Shown here: positions 1 to 14,347 of the stretch, one piece after another
How positions within the stretch are numbered: position 1 is the stretch's first letter
Layout of the letters: the number at the start of each line of letters is the position of its first letter
Source of the DNA: Phascolomyces articulosus
Taxonomy: Eukaryota; Mucoromycota; Mucoromycetes; Mucorales; Lichtheimiaceae
Direction: 5' to 3'
Assembly (NCBI GenBank): GCA_025677815.1
Contig: JAIXMP010000003.1
Location: 1,364,001-1,428,000 of the forward strand
Length of the DNA stretch: 64,000 nt
Translations under genes and position numbers: made by a program
The notes under the pieces: generated by a model
The model's input: the letters and a program-made list of their open reading frames with translations, nothing else
Database searches by the model: none
What the model was told of the DNA's origin: nothing

Positions 1-1845
1 AAACCATTTATTGGAGTTCTCCGTTCTTTGGGTGAAACCAAGAAAGCTAACAGTGTTGGATTAGGGCTCTAAATAATGTATCAGCAAAAAGCTCCAATTA
101 TTTCATACAGGACGTAATGGTCTCGGTTAACCTGTATAGCGTTACACAGTAGCTATCTTTTTACAGACACTACTCTGGCGATACTTTGTGATTGCAGAAA
201 CTTGCACGTTGTTTCATTGAAAAAATTACAAAAAGTTACAAGACTAGGCGTAAATTATATTTGAAAATACTACAAGTGACATATTGAAGGAAGTGAAGAT
301 GAAAAACTGTCCAAGAATCAATCACAAAAATTGTATTTTTGGGCAAACCAGGAAAAAATATATAAAAAAAATGTATCTATGGCTCCTTTTTTTATATATA
401 TATATTAGACTTATTCAAATTTGCAGTAGTATTATATTAAATATTCGATTGTATAATTTAAGGTTGAAATGGCTTAATGGTGAATAGTATAAATGCGCAT
501 ATTTGACAGGATTGTTCATTGTTGCTTTATTATGTGTCAAAATTATATAGAAATACACCCACAAACGTTCTCAGTGTACGTACTTATTTCCTTGTATAGT
601 ATAGTTCTTATACATGCATAACCATAATACTTGCTTTCAAGACAATGTGCTTCAATTGTAATAATATAATAAATCATTTAGGAATAAAACGATCAATGTC
701 GTTTTTGTCCTTAAATAATACAAATGAACAAGTTACTTCATACATATTTCTCATCGTAATATAAATTCATGCCGTTTTTCCTCCAAAAGTTTCTATCAAA
801 AGATATAGCATCATGAGCAATAAATCGAAGCTGTCTTTTTTTTTTTCTAATCTATGCTTTATTGGTATAAGTTAAATATATCAAAGTAATCGATAGGTGA
901 AAAAAATATATCGGTAATACTGCTGTTGTTGTATCTTGGCACTATTGGTGAAACGTAACAATAGGGACGTAAATTTGGTTAGAATTCAGTGGGTATCGGA
1001 TTTTGCATTTACAATATCCAAAAGGTATGGGAAGAAGAATGTTTGTTTTCTTTAGTTTCATTGGATGTTTTATAGACACGAGCTTTTCATTTTCAAGCGG
1101 ATTAAAAACATGACTTTTTTTTCACTGATCTTGTACAACACTATTTCTACCCATGGAATGAAATATTCACCAATAGATTATGCTCCGTGGGATAACATAT
1201 GTAAACTATTTAGCCATAATTGAAAACAAATATAATTTATCGTGCAGATCCAACTTGTCAGATCAAAGTACGCATTTCTTTTTATAATAAAGAAAGGAAG
1301 AATAGTCAAATTATGTATATAAATAACTACCATTAACAACAAACAGTGTCACATCCGGATCATGATAATAGAATTCTTAAGTATCTATTTATCAATACAG
1401 AAACACACACACCATAACTATGGTCCATTCTTGCATAAAGCCTATTTGGCGCTAACCTATATATACTTCTTGAACAGGAAGAAGATAGAAGAAGTATTTG
1501 GGAAAAAGACCCAAATAGTCTAAAATAACCAATTTTGAGAATATCGTGGGACCCTTTTTTATGATCGTTCTGATCTCCGGGTGAATGAAACCCCGACTCA
1601 GTTTTTTGTAGCGAATCCATTCAGCACGAAGAATCATACACACACACAGAGAAACGAATGTGGTATCTTTGAACCACATGATTATTTGGATTGGAGTATA
1701 TAATGCCGGATTTTTTTTCTGTCGAACATGGCACTGTTCCTCTTCTTTTACTTCTTTTTTCTTCTCTTTCTCTTTTTTTTTTTTTACTACTTTTTTATTT
1801 ATCAACTTTTTACATATATTATTATTATTTTTAAAAGAAAAAAGA
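1..1845. other. Intergenic region upstream of the MFS transporter; possible 3' tail of an upstream gene at its left edge
   Basis: AT-rich with no convincing gene. Positions 1-72 are open in frame 1 for 23 codons and end in TAA; this could be the last exon of a gene lying left of the window, but nothing in it is recognisable. The last 110 bases before 1846 carry a long CT-rich tract (about 1738-1800), a common fungal promoter/leader element. Confidence 0.5.
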
Positions 1846-3905
1846 ATGGGATCTGGAGGCGAAACAACATCTTCCACGCTACCTAAATCCACTGGTACAG
1901 ATCCACAACAACTACAGCAGCAACAAAATTCATCCAAACTATCTGTTGATCAGTATCTAAGTAAAGATTTACAAAGTGATCATGGTGAAGATCAACATCA
2001 CCATGAGGGAGCAGGCGATGGTAGTGATATTATGATCAAAAACAATGGCGATGAAGAAGATCCAAAGAAGAAGAAGAAAACAGCATCGTATTTCAATGTT
2101 ATTTTCAGTGGATTTGCCTTATTATCAGATGGATACCAAAGTGGTGTAATTAGTTTTATCAACTTGCTAATGACGGAAATATACGGCACAGTTATCTTTA
2201 ATTCAACAATGTCGTCTCGATTATCATATGCTTTGTTTGTTGGTGCCATTGTCGGTCAGTTAGGCTTTGGTTTAATTATTGACCGAGTTGGACGAAAAAT
2301 TGGTTTGATTTTGACAACTGCTCTGGTTATTTTGGGCGCTGCCATGTCTGCTGCATCTAGTGGTACGACTCCTACAGGATTACTTTGGATGATGGTGATT
2401 TCTCGTGGCGTATTAGGTGTGGGCGTAGGAGGAGAATATCCGTGCTCTTCGGTAAATGATACTTCAGTAAAAGAACTATATATATCCATTATAATTATAA
2501 TTCTAACATTTAACTGTATAGGTATCAGCGGGTGAATCCGCTGATGATGTTGCCCCTGGCAAGCGAGGTGCCTTATTTGTTTTTGTAAGTGAAAGATGGC
2601 AAGCACCTCAAAGCATTTTGTGAAACATGCATGATAAGTCTGCAATTGTACTCATGAGATGACTTTTGTATATTTTTTAGGTCACGAATTTTGTCATTGA
2701 TTTAGGATACGTTGTTTCAGCTATTGTTGTTGTTATACTGTTGGCTATCTTTAAAGATAATCTTGAACCAGTATGGCGTTTATCTCTTGGTCTTGGTATT
2801 ATACCACCATTATCTGTATTATACTGTAAGTCTACTATTATTTTGTTTAAATTTAATAAGGGGGGACGATCATCATCTTGCATCACTAATGATACTAACA
2901 AATATATGCTACTTTCCTATATAGTCCGATTGAAAATGGCAGATTCGAAACGATATCAACAAGGTGCATTACAAAAACAAGTGCCTTATTGGCTTATTTT
3001 CAAAAAATATTGGAGCCGTATCCTGATTACATCTGGTTTATGGTTTGCCTATGATTTTGTCTCATTTCCAAATGGCGTATTCTCCACCATTATTATCGAT
3101 ACTGCTGCACCCGGTGGTAGTTTGATTCAAACAACATCGTGGAACATTTTATTATATGCATTTTATCTTCCTGGTGCAATTGGTGGTGCTTTAGTAGTAG
3201 ATAAGCTGGGACGTCGTAAAACGTTGGCATTGGGTCTTTTTGCGCAAGGTGTTGTTGGTATGATTTTGGGTGGAACTTACGCACCCCTTTCCGCCAATTG
3301 TTTCCCCATGTTTGTGGTAAGTTTAAAATTATGATTCGGAACGGATACATCTCAAGAAAGGGTAAAATGATGATAATAATCATACGAATGTATAGATCAT
3401 GTATGGTATTTTCCTTGCATTGGGAGAATTTGGACCTGGTGATTGTATGGGATTAAACGCAATGGAATTATTCCCAACCGCAGTAAGAGGCTCTGGGTAC
3501 GGTTTTGCTGCTGGTGTGTATATTATATCATGTTCATTTTTGGGGTAATATTATTATAAATTTAAAAATGATGCTAAACAAATGTATTATTATATATAAG
3601 CAATGGGAAAAGTTGGTGCAACAGTCGGAACTTTAGCTTTCAAACCAATGCAAGAGGCAATGGGAATCCGTGGCCCATTTTTGGTCGGATCTGCCATCTG
3701 TCTAGTTGCAAGTTTTGCAGCCTTTTTCTTTTTACCCGAAGTTGGACCTGATTTCTTAGCCGTTCAAGATGCTGAATTCAAGACTTATTTGAATGAACAA
3801 GGATATGATATAACAAGATTAGGTCTTGATAATCAAAAAACTTACTCAAGCACCCAAAATACTGATCGTAATATCACCAGTAACGACGAGGATCATAATG
3901 AGTAA
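1846..3905 (+). CDS. MFS transporter, phosphate / glycerophosphoinositol (Git1) type
   Basis: Six exons (1846..2451, 2522..2584, 2681..2825, 2925..3316, 3396..3513, 3601..3905) give about 542 aa. An acidic, Q-rich cytoplasmic tail of about 80 residues precedes a 12-TM major-facilitator body. Diagnostic pieces are LLSDGYQSGV at the start of TM1, the loop motif DRVGRKIG after TM2, GGEYPCSSVSAGE across the first splice junction, a second-half DKLGRRKT loop, and GEFGPGDCMGLNAMELFPT. These match the fungal proton symporters for phosphate or glycerophosphodiesters rather than the sugar transporters. Plasma-membrane uptake is inferred from the family; the exact substrate is not readable. The ATG at 1846 follows a CT-rich leader. 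An in-frame ATG at 1660 would add a pyrimidine-coded stretch and is less likely. Confidence 0.9.
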
Positions 3906-4216
3906 AAGAAAAGAGGTGTAATGTGTCAGAACACCATTATTTAACTTATATACAATAATTTTGTCTTTTCCCTCAGACATAGTAATACTACTAATATTAA
4001 TATTAATAGCTTAACGCTTCTTTATAATGTGAAACATGGGTGCAATGTGCTGTGTATATTCCTCTCATAGACATAATAATAACTTGTACCATTATTTTTT
4101 GTAATTTAATTGAATAAAATTTATCATAATTCTTGCTTATTTTTTTTTCGCACAAGCTTATCTCTTTGTCTTTTCCATTTTTTTATATTTTGCTGCGCGT
4201 TCCTCGCGCTCTCTCA

Positions 4217-5872
4217 ATGAAAAGGCCAAATGTAAGAATTACTTGATATAATGCTTGAAAATTATTCATAAAGTAATTTTGGGATCTTTATTTTATAGAA
4301 CAATGGTGACAGCAGTGGAGATCGTCTCAAACGCCAGGTTACGGATGCTGATCGATCTTTTGAGGTAAAGCTGTGAATTAATTCATGATATGATTATAGC
4401 AGTTCAATCCCTAAAATATTAACATGGCAATATATTACTATTACTTCCAAGACTGTATCAACCATTGAATCGTTGAGTGATCCTGAAGATAAGCCCTATA
4501 TCTCAAATGAACGATTTGCTATTACTGGAATTGACAATGACGATAACGACGATAATTTTTTTGCACATGACGAAACGCTAGTTATGAGTTTTGACGAAAT
4601 TCATTCTAATATTGTTTCACAACAGGATGATTCACAACACAGAACAAGCGATCCTATTGCAACATTTACAGATGAAGATATCCCAACGTATCAAAACGGT
4701 TTTTATGAGGATGAGGATGAGGATGATATAGTCGCAGGAAGTAGTGAAGTGTATTCGCAAAATATCCTTGATGGATTAGCTGATTGGAAACCAACTCGTG
4801 GATTCCCATCACCAACAGAACAAGCTTCTTTACCTTTAGATGATGATGACGATATTCTCAGTAGTTTTATTACGGATGATGATGAATTGATGACTTCACA
4901 ACAACAACAAAGACCATCCAATCTGAAGAATACTGCACCAGCAACAATTGAAGGTGCACCTATTCCAGATTTTAGATTTCAATCCTCCTCATTACCGAAA
5001 GTCTATCCGAAAGTACCCCCCGTACCAACTAATAATAATAGTCATCATCACCATCACCGTAATCTTCGTTATCAAGATTCAGACTATAAACCACCTGAGC
5101 CCCTTGAATTTAAAGAGTATGTTGCTTTCCAATTTTCTTTGAATTAGAACAATACATACAGATTTTTATACAACGGATGGTCCTTTTTTTAACGTGGAAT
5201 CAATTATCGATATATAGTGGTGGCCCTGCAAGACCAATTATTAAAAGAATATCACAAGCAGCAAAGGATCATGCAGAATGGGAGAAGAAAGTCCGAGCCG
5301 AGAGTAAGTAACTTGTGAATCGATCGGAAGGAAGCGGATGAGCGGCTATTCGGTAAAAAGTTCTAACAAACTAACCAACCAAAACACACAAAAAATGATA
5401 ATAAATAGTGGCCAAATTAGGATCGATTCCCAATGTTTGTTCATTATTTGACAATGCTACTTTATTTCGTATTCTAGAAAGTTGGACAGAACACGGTTTA
5501 ACATTTGGTCGTTGTGTTCAAGTTCGATCCAATGAATTGACTCTTATTATGCACAAACAACAAGCTTCAGCAACAACACTTAATATCCAGAGCAACAACA
5601 ATTACCATAGTGATATTGATGAGGATGAGGATGATATGATTGATGAATTAATATCTCAATCTACTTCATTACCACCTTACACACCCATTGAAGGAGAAGA
5701 AGAATTCATAATTTTATTTTCATTTGCTTATATGCCACAGATAACAGCTAGCATCAAGACTCGATTTTTACAAGAAGAATGTGTTGCTATTTGGACACCC
5801 TGGACTGTTGTGTCTGATACTCAAAGAGAAATATATGTGGTTACCAGATTTTTATCATATTCCTTGTATTGA
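4217..5872 (+). CDS. Unrecognised acidic protein, five exons
   Basis: Exons 4217..4231, 4299..4364, 4452..5116, 5218..5303 and 5409..5872 join in phase to about 431 aa. The first coding exon is only 15 nt (MKRPN). The N-terminal half is disordered and acidic, with D/E runs, a short poly-Q and a poly-H. The C-terminal half begins with a charged helix (AAKDHAEWEKKVRAE). It continues as a compact, order-promoting region (SIPNVCSLFDNATLFRILES; later TASIKTRFLQEECVAIWTPW) broken by an acidic insert. I do not recognise the family. The consistent exon phases and conserved-looking C-terminal region argue for a real gene. It starts 311 bp after the MFS stop and ends 198 bp before the DnaJ start, on the same strand. 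Confidence 0.7.
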
Positions 5873-6070
5873 TTTGATGTGTATTGGATTCATATAATAA
5901 AAATAAAAAACGTGGTGATTACGCCAAGAAAGCTGAAACAAGCAACAGAAAAGTCACTTTCCAAAAACGAAAATTGAGTTGAAAGGTTTCTCTCTTTTTT
6001 TTTTTCATCCTCCTACTTTTTTTTTCTTTTCTTCTTTTGTCATATCAAACTTTTTTTTTCTACTTCCAAC

Positions 6071-7814
6071 ATGCCACAATTTGGTACGGATGAAAATCCA
6101 ATCGATACCTCATACTATGAACTCCTCGGAGTGCCTACGAATGCAAGTAGCCTTCAAGTGAAGAAGGCTTTTCGGTATGTAATATAAAAGTTTGGTTCAG
6201 GAAGAAAGAGAGACAGTAATAGATAATAAAAATAAATAAATAAGGAACAAACAATGTAAATGAAAGGGGAATGACGATTAACGATTATATTTTATGATTA
6301 TGAATATTATAGAAAGTTGGCTATTGTAAGAAATTAATCTCGAGATTTTCAACTATACTTTTTATGATATATATATGAGCCCTGCATAATAACATAATGA
6401 TAATATTCCATTGATAGGTATACCATCCAGATAAAAATAAGTCCGAGGATGCAGAAGAAAAGGTACGTTTGATTAATTTTATCTGAGACATAATAAAATT
6501 GACGACTGCGCACTGACATTCTTCTATGCATATGCAATATGATAGTTTAAAGAAATTTCAGAAGCTTATCAAGTGTTGATGGACCCTCAATTACGGTCCC
6601 ATTACAACAAGTATGGTAAAGACAAGGAATTGGCTCCTGAAGGTGGATTTATGGATGCTCGTGAACACTTTCAACAAATGTTTGGTGGTGATGCTTTCAG
6701 AAGTAAGTATTCGTTATTTATCTTAGTGAGAGAGAGAAAAATAAATCGAGCATAATAGGGCATTGGATATAGATGGGGGGTGTTGTACTATATTGGGAAT
6801 TAAATAAATGTATTTATTTAAGGCATCATTGGGGATTTAAGTATTGGTGAAATGTTTAGCGAAGCTATGGAAGCTGGACAACAGCAAAATGGTGAAAATG
6901 GTGCTGATGATCAAGCAGCAGCAGCAACAACAACAACCGAAGATAGCGAAAAAGCAAAACAACCTCATATGACCAAGGAACAAATGGAAAAAATGCAAAA
7001 GGTACAGCAAGAGCGCGTCAAGAAATTAGCCGAAACATTGTTGAACAAGGTAGATTTATACGTCAAGGGTGAGCGAGATCCTGAATCGGTGAAGTCCTTT
7101 GAAGATCAAATAAAAATGGAAGCAGAAAAGTTAAAGAATGAAAGTTACGGCTTGGAATTATTGCATGCGATTGGTGGTGTTTATTCAAGCAAAGCCAAAC
7201 ACTTTTTGGGATTGAAAGGTGGTGAAATGCCAAGTATCTTCCATAATGTGAAACAAAAGCGCCATATCATGAAGGAATTATGGTCAACCGTCAAGAGTGC
7301 TATGGATATGCAAGCTGTCGCTGAAATGGTGGCCAAGGCAGAAGCAGAAGGATTAGAGCAAGAAGATCGTATGAAGTTGGAAGAAGAGGCAACAAACAGA
7401 GTTAGTATATAAATCATATTATTTGCAACGAAATCGTTTACTTGGTAATAATTTATTTCATATATTCTAATAACCGGATATTGGGGTTTTCTTGTTTTAT
7501 AGGCATATAAGGCTTTATGGCAAACGTCAAAATTCGAAGTGGAAGCTACACTGCGGCAAGTTTGTGATGCAATTTTGCAAGATAAGGTAAAGTGTTTTCT
7601 ACTCAATGAATGGGGAGGACGGGGCTGAGGTTTTTTTTTTTTTTTTGTATGAGCATTGAGAAGAAAAGTACTTAACAAATTCTGTTTTTAGGCTGTGGAT
7701 AAACAAACACGATACAAACGGGCAGAGGCGCTTCGTATTATCGGTTTCATTTATAAACATGCTGAAGAAAGTAAAAATGTCTCTGACTTAACTGTCAAAA
7801 TCAAGGGAAAATAG
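6071..7814 (+). CDS. DnaJ (Hsp40) co-chaperone with DnaJ-X domain, Caj1/Djp1 type
   Basis: Seven exons (6071..6174, 6313..6325, 6418..6462, 6546..6702, 6823..7400, 7503..7586, 7692..7814) give about 367 aa. The J domain starts at once: TSYYELLGVPTNAS, then KLAIVYHPDKN with the catalytic HPD, then ISEAYQVLMDPQLRSHYNKYG. The J domain is spread over four exons, one of them 13 nt. A disordered A/T-rich linker leads to the DnaJ-X region with KLAETLLNKVDLYVKGERDP and FLGLKGGEMPS. This matches the yeast Caj1/Djp1 group (class C J proteins), which stimulate Hsp70 and assist peroxisomal or membrane-associated import. There are no zinc-finger or G/F regions, as expected for the group. Confidence 0.92.
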
Positions 7815-9429
7815 ATAATTTCATCATTTCGTTGGTAGCTGTTTCCCCTTTTGTTGGTAGCAACAAGCATATAATCTTTTTAATCTTCTTTCACAATCCT
7901 TATTACTCACACTCACTTCCCCCCTCTCCCTAATTTGCATGTGATTGGTTTTTATATTATATTTCATACATTTTTATTATCATTTACGTTTACTTTTTTT
8001 TATCAAATATTTATTATAATGCCATTCTTCATAAAAAAACGCTTACTATTATATTATATTCTCTTTATGATGATGGGTCTCGATTATTATTATTATTAAA
8101 AGTTACGCGGTTAAGAAATGAAAATTTCGGAGAGCTGTATCCATTCTCACAAGTGGTGCATTTATATTGAATAATGTATCGTTTTTCATACACATTACAC
8201 TCTGTTTTGAGTCTGTAATAATATTTTCTGTTACTCCAAGTCTGACGCTGTTAATTCTTAGCAGGAAGATAATAAACTATTATATTGACTCTAATTATTT
8301 TGCGTATATAATCGTCGATAAACTGTCCTGGGCAAAAATATGAAAATGGTGCTCTTGCTGCCCAACTGAATTAGTATAAAGCTGTAGACTTAAACCTCAA
8401 ATTTCAATTAAGGATTGCGATTACTGCTATTATACTAGGATAATCTTTTTTTATAAACCACAGAAATTAGGAATCGAAGTACGCGATCCTACAATGGTAG
8501 GTAGTTAAAAAAGGTAAATTGTACGTTTATAGTTCGTAGTAATGTATCGAATGACCTAAATATTCGGCAGCTATTTAACAGAGAAATAGCATCTGATATG
8601 TCTTCTACAAATGTAAGGAGAGAGCATCTAGCTTATGTTTTATGGAAGAGACACTTGGTAGAAATATTTGTGTTATCTTATTATTAAAAAGGTTAAATAG
8701 GATTAAAGTGTACAGCAATATCGCTGATTCTGATAACTTGGTGCATTCTACTATCTTCAGCGAAGCTGTGAACTTATTCACTAAAAAGCATGAATTTGCT
8801 AACACAAACTACAACGTTGATAGTTATAATGGGAATATTGACGTATATATACATATTTAGTTATTAGAAAACAATGGTTTCTTATTCTTGTTTGCTACCA
8901 ACGTTTCCAACTCCTTAAAAAAATTGCAGGATTCATAGCTTCAGAACAGAACATTCACATGGTTTCTATGCTGTGTAGTCAAAGAAAAATGATATCATCC
9001 TTCAACATTGCATTTTCTATTGTTTCCTTTAAATTTTCTCACGAACTAAACTTTTGTCACCTTTGAATCACCAGAATACATCATAATTTTTATTTACTTG
9101 ATGATAGAGCTAATGTTGACACAAAACGCAACCCTAAAAAAGAATATCAGTTAATAATCAAAATTTGACTTTAAACTTCCTCACGAAGAAAGTTAAGCTT
9201 CTTCTGTTCGATCCAAGAGTGAAAGGCACAACTTAATAACAACAAAGTTTTTAATATACATTATCCACTATATATCTATGGAAAACGTTTCATCACTATG
9301 GCTCAGTACCTTAGTAACTTAAACTAGACAGCCAGGAGCTAAGTTTTGGGGTTTTATTTATGCATTGTAATTTTCAAGTCCCTTTCACTGTTTTTTTTTT
9401 CTTTCAAAGGCTAAACAACTTCAAATAAA
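7815..9429. other. Intergenic, AT-rich, no supported gene
   Basis: Downstream of the DnaJ stop there are T-rich stretches and AATAAA-like signals. A 72-codon open frame at 8642-8860 has no recognisable motif and ordinary AT-rich composition, so I do not call it. A T-run and the context AAATAAAATGG precede the ankyrin-protein ATG. Confidence 0.5.
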
Positions 9430-10656
9430 ATGGAGCAACTACCGTCGTCATCGTCTCCAGTAACAAAACGCACCAATAACGATGATATCATTGAAATACC
9501 TAATCCAAAGCGACAAGCACTCGATTCATCCATGCCAAATGCATTAACCATCGACCCCGATGCCACCATCTGGAAATCCATTACATTGGATGCGTTCGAC
9601 GTGAAAGCATTATACAAACATATTCGATCCAAAGGGTCACTCGATATCGCCAACAATGATGGATATGGGTTTCTATACCTTGCAGCACGTAATCAAAGCA
9701 TGGAAGCATTACGGATATTGTTACTACAACCCACGATCGATGTTAATCAGGTGCACGGACCGGATCGCGAGCTGGCACTTCATGCTGCAGCTGCTGCTGG
9801 TCTTGTCGACGCAACCGAGTTGTTATTAGAACATGAGTCCAATGTCAATGCACGCGATGCACTAGGCCACACACCTTTAACAAACAGTTTATTCTCACGC
9901 TCAATAGGGTGTCTCCAACTCTTATTAAAAGCTGGTGCGTCATTGGATATAGATGATCCCAAAGGTTCAACGTTACTTCATTTTGCTGCTATCAATGACT
10001 TTCCCGAAGGTGTAGAAGAACTTTTAAAACATGACGCTTCTGTAGATGCGAAAAATAATCGAGAATTATCACCTTTGGCGGTGGCGATTGGGATGGGTCA
10101 TATGGATGTAGTACGGAAACTAATTGATGGCAAGGCAGATGTGAATGGCAAGACACGGTTTGGGACAGTATTGCATCATGCTGTCCTTTGGAATCGGATT
10201 GGTGCAGTGCAGTATTTGGTGAATCATGGATGCAACGTGAATACGCTCAATGTTATGGATGAAACGCCACTTTTAGTGGCCGTACAACAACGCAAGATTG
10301 ATATGGTTCGTTACTTGATCCAAAATAGTGCCGACCCATGTTATCCAGAAACGGAACCAGGGCTAAATGTACCTTTATTGTATGCGGCCAATCATGGATA
10401 TACGGAGATGTGTGGGTTGTTATTGACAGACTCGACAAAAGATTACGTGATCCAACAGGCTATAGGGATGAGCGAGCGGGCCTCGCAGCCACACACAGCT
10501 CAATTTCTTCAAACAAAATTGAATGAGCGTATAGAAAAGGAAAAACCAGAAGAATCAATTGCACCTTCATCATCAGAAATATTGGGTGAATCAGATTTTA
10601 ATGCATTGATTAATACATTTAGTGATGATGAAGATCAAAATAATAATAATTCATAA
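9430..10656 (+). CDS. Ankyrin-repeat protein
   Basis: Single-exon gene of 408 aa. After about 70 variable residues come roughly eight to nine ankyrin repeats (about residues 75-345). Typical units include GYGFLYLAARNQSMEALRIL, ALHAAAAAGLVDATELLLEH, HTPLTNSLF and ETPLLVAVQQRKIDMVRYLI, each with the TPLxxA/L-V-x-x-L-L pattern. The C-terminal about 45 residues are acidic and Ser/Asn-rich. No second domain or membrane segment is seen. Ankyrin repeats mediate protein-protein contacts; partner and pathway cannot be inferred. Its stop lies 148 bp from the end of the convergent kinase gene. Confidence 0.9.
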   Translation: MEQLPSSSSPVTKRTNNDDIIEIPNPKRQALDSSMPNALTIDPDATIWKSITLDAFDVKALYKHIRSKGSLDIANNDGYGFLYLAARNQSMEALRILLLQPTIDVNQVHGPDRELALHAAAAAGLVDATELLLEHESNVNARDALGHTPLTNSLFSRSIGCLQLLLKAGASLDIDDPKGSTLLHFAAINDFPEGVEELLKHDASVDAKNNRELSPLAVAIGMGHMDVVRKLIDGKADVNGKTRFGTVLHHAVLWNRIGAVQYLVNHGCNVNTLNVMDETPLLVAVQQRKIDMVRYLIQNSADPCYPETEPGLNVPLLYAANHGYTEMCGLLLTDSTKDYVIQQAIGMSERASQPHTAQFLQTKLNERIEKEKPEESIAPSSSEILGESDFNALINTFSDDEDQNNNNS

Positions 10657-10803
10657 TGATACGTACAATATAATACCTTCTTTCCCTTCCTCTTCCTTTT
10701 TTTAATATACAGGTTCCCATATTTTATTTTATTTTATAATAATATATGACGAGTGGTTGAAAAGAAAAATGATGAGAATGTGAAGGTGTACAATATTATT
10801 ATG

Positions 10804-13577
<2,774 letters not shown>

Positions 13578-14347
13578 TAATATAGTAGAGAGTCAAAAGA
13601 TATATTTTAAAATATAAGAGAAAAATGATCAAATTGGAGAGAGAGAAAAAAAAGAAGGAAGAAATGGAAATTAAGAGAATATATATAAAAAATGCTGTTT
13701 CGTTCACAAAATTTGTTTAAATATAAAAATATATGTTGTACTATACAATAATAAAAAAGTGGCGTTAGAACAATTATGGATAAAGTATTCAATGATTGTG
13801 ATCAAAAAGAAAATAAAAATAGGGGGGTTAGGGTATTGGCACAGAAGGAGGAAGGAGTGTAGGTAGAGAGTGGGTAAAAAAAAAAAAAAGAAAAGAAGGG
13901 TCAAAGTTGAATTTCATGTGGTGAAAAAACAAGGAGAAGAGATGATACGTAATAGTAATGATATTGATGATTATGATGAGTGATATTTATATGCTGATGA
14001 TTGACCAGTGAATGTAGGATATTTAGCATATATGGGTCGGACGAGAAGGAGTTGAAAAATGGACGATCGTGTAATATCTTGGATTGAAATAATGCAAATT
14101 AGTACCAAGATGGGAGTGACATTTGTTTAGTTTGTGAATAATAAAAAAAATGTCCGTTGATGAAATATGCTCCATCACATGCAAGGCTGTTTTTATTTAA
14201 TTATCTTTTCAACACTTAAATCCCACACAATTTTTAATTATTATTATACATTTATATTTCAATGAAATGCCCACACTACTAAAATATTCTTTTTTTTTAT
14301 GATGTTTATATGGATGTATATAAAAATTTGTTTCATTAAGTCATCAT
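13578..14347. other. Intergenic: kinase 5' region and CBS 3' flank
   Basis: Between the kinase start and the CBS stop (both minus strand). AT-rich with short purine tracts on the plus strand (pyrimidine-rich leader for the kinase, around 13620-13680 and 13850-13890). Open frames here are low-complexity L/F-rich and not convincing. Confidence 0.5.

Noticed and set aside
1660..1845. In-frame upstream ATG extending the MFS transporter by 62 codons
   Set aside because: The extension is coded by the CT/T-rich promoter-like tract and gives an F/S-rich peptide atypical for the family; ATG at 1846 gives a normal acidic N-terminus.
8642..8860. 72-codon open frame between DnaJ and ankyrin genes
   Set aside because: No motif, no splice partner, composition equal to surrounding AT-rich DNA; a comparable frame overlaps on the opposite strand.
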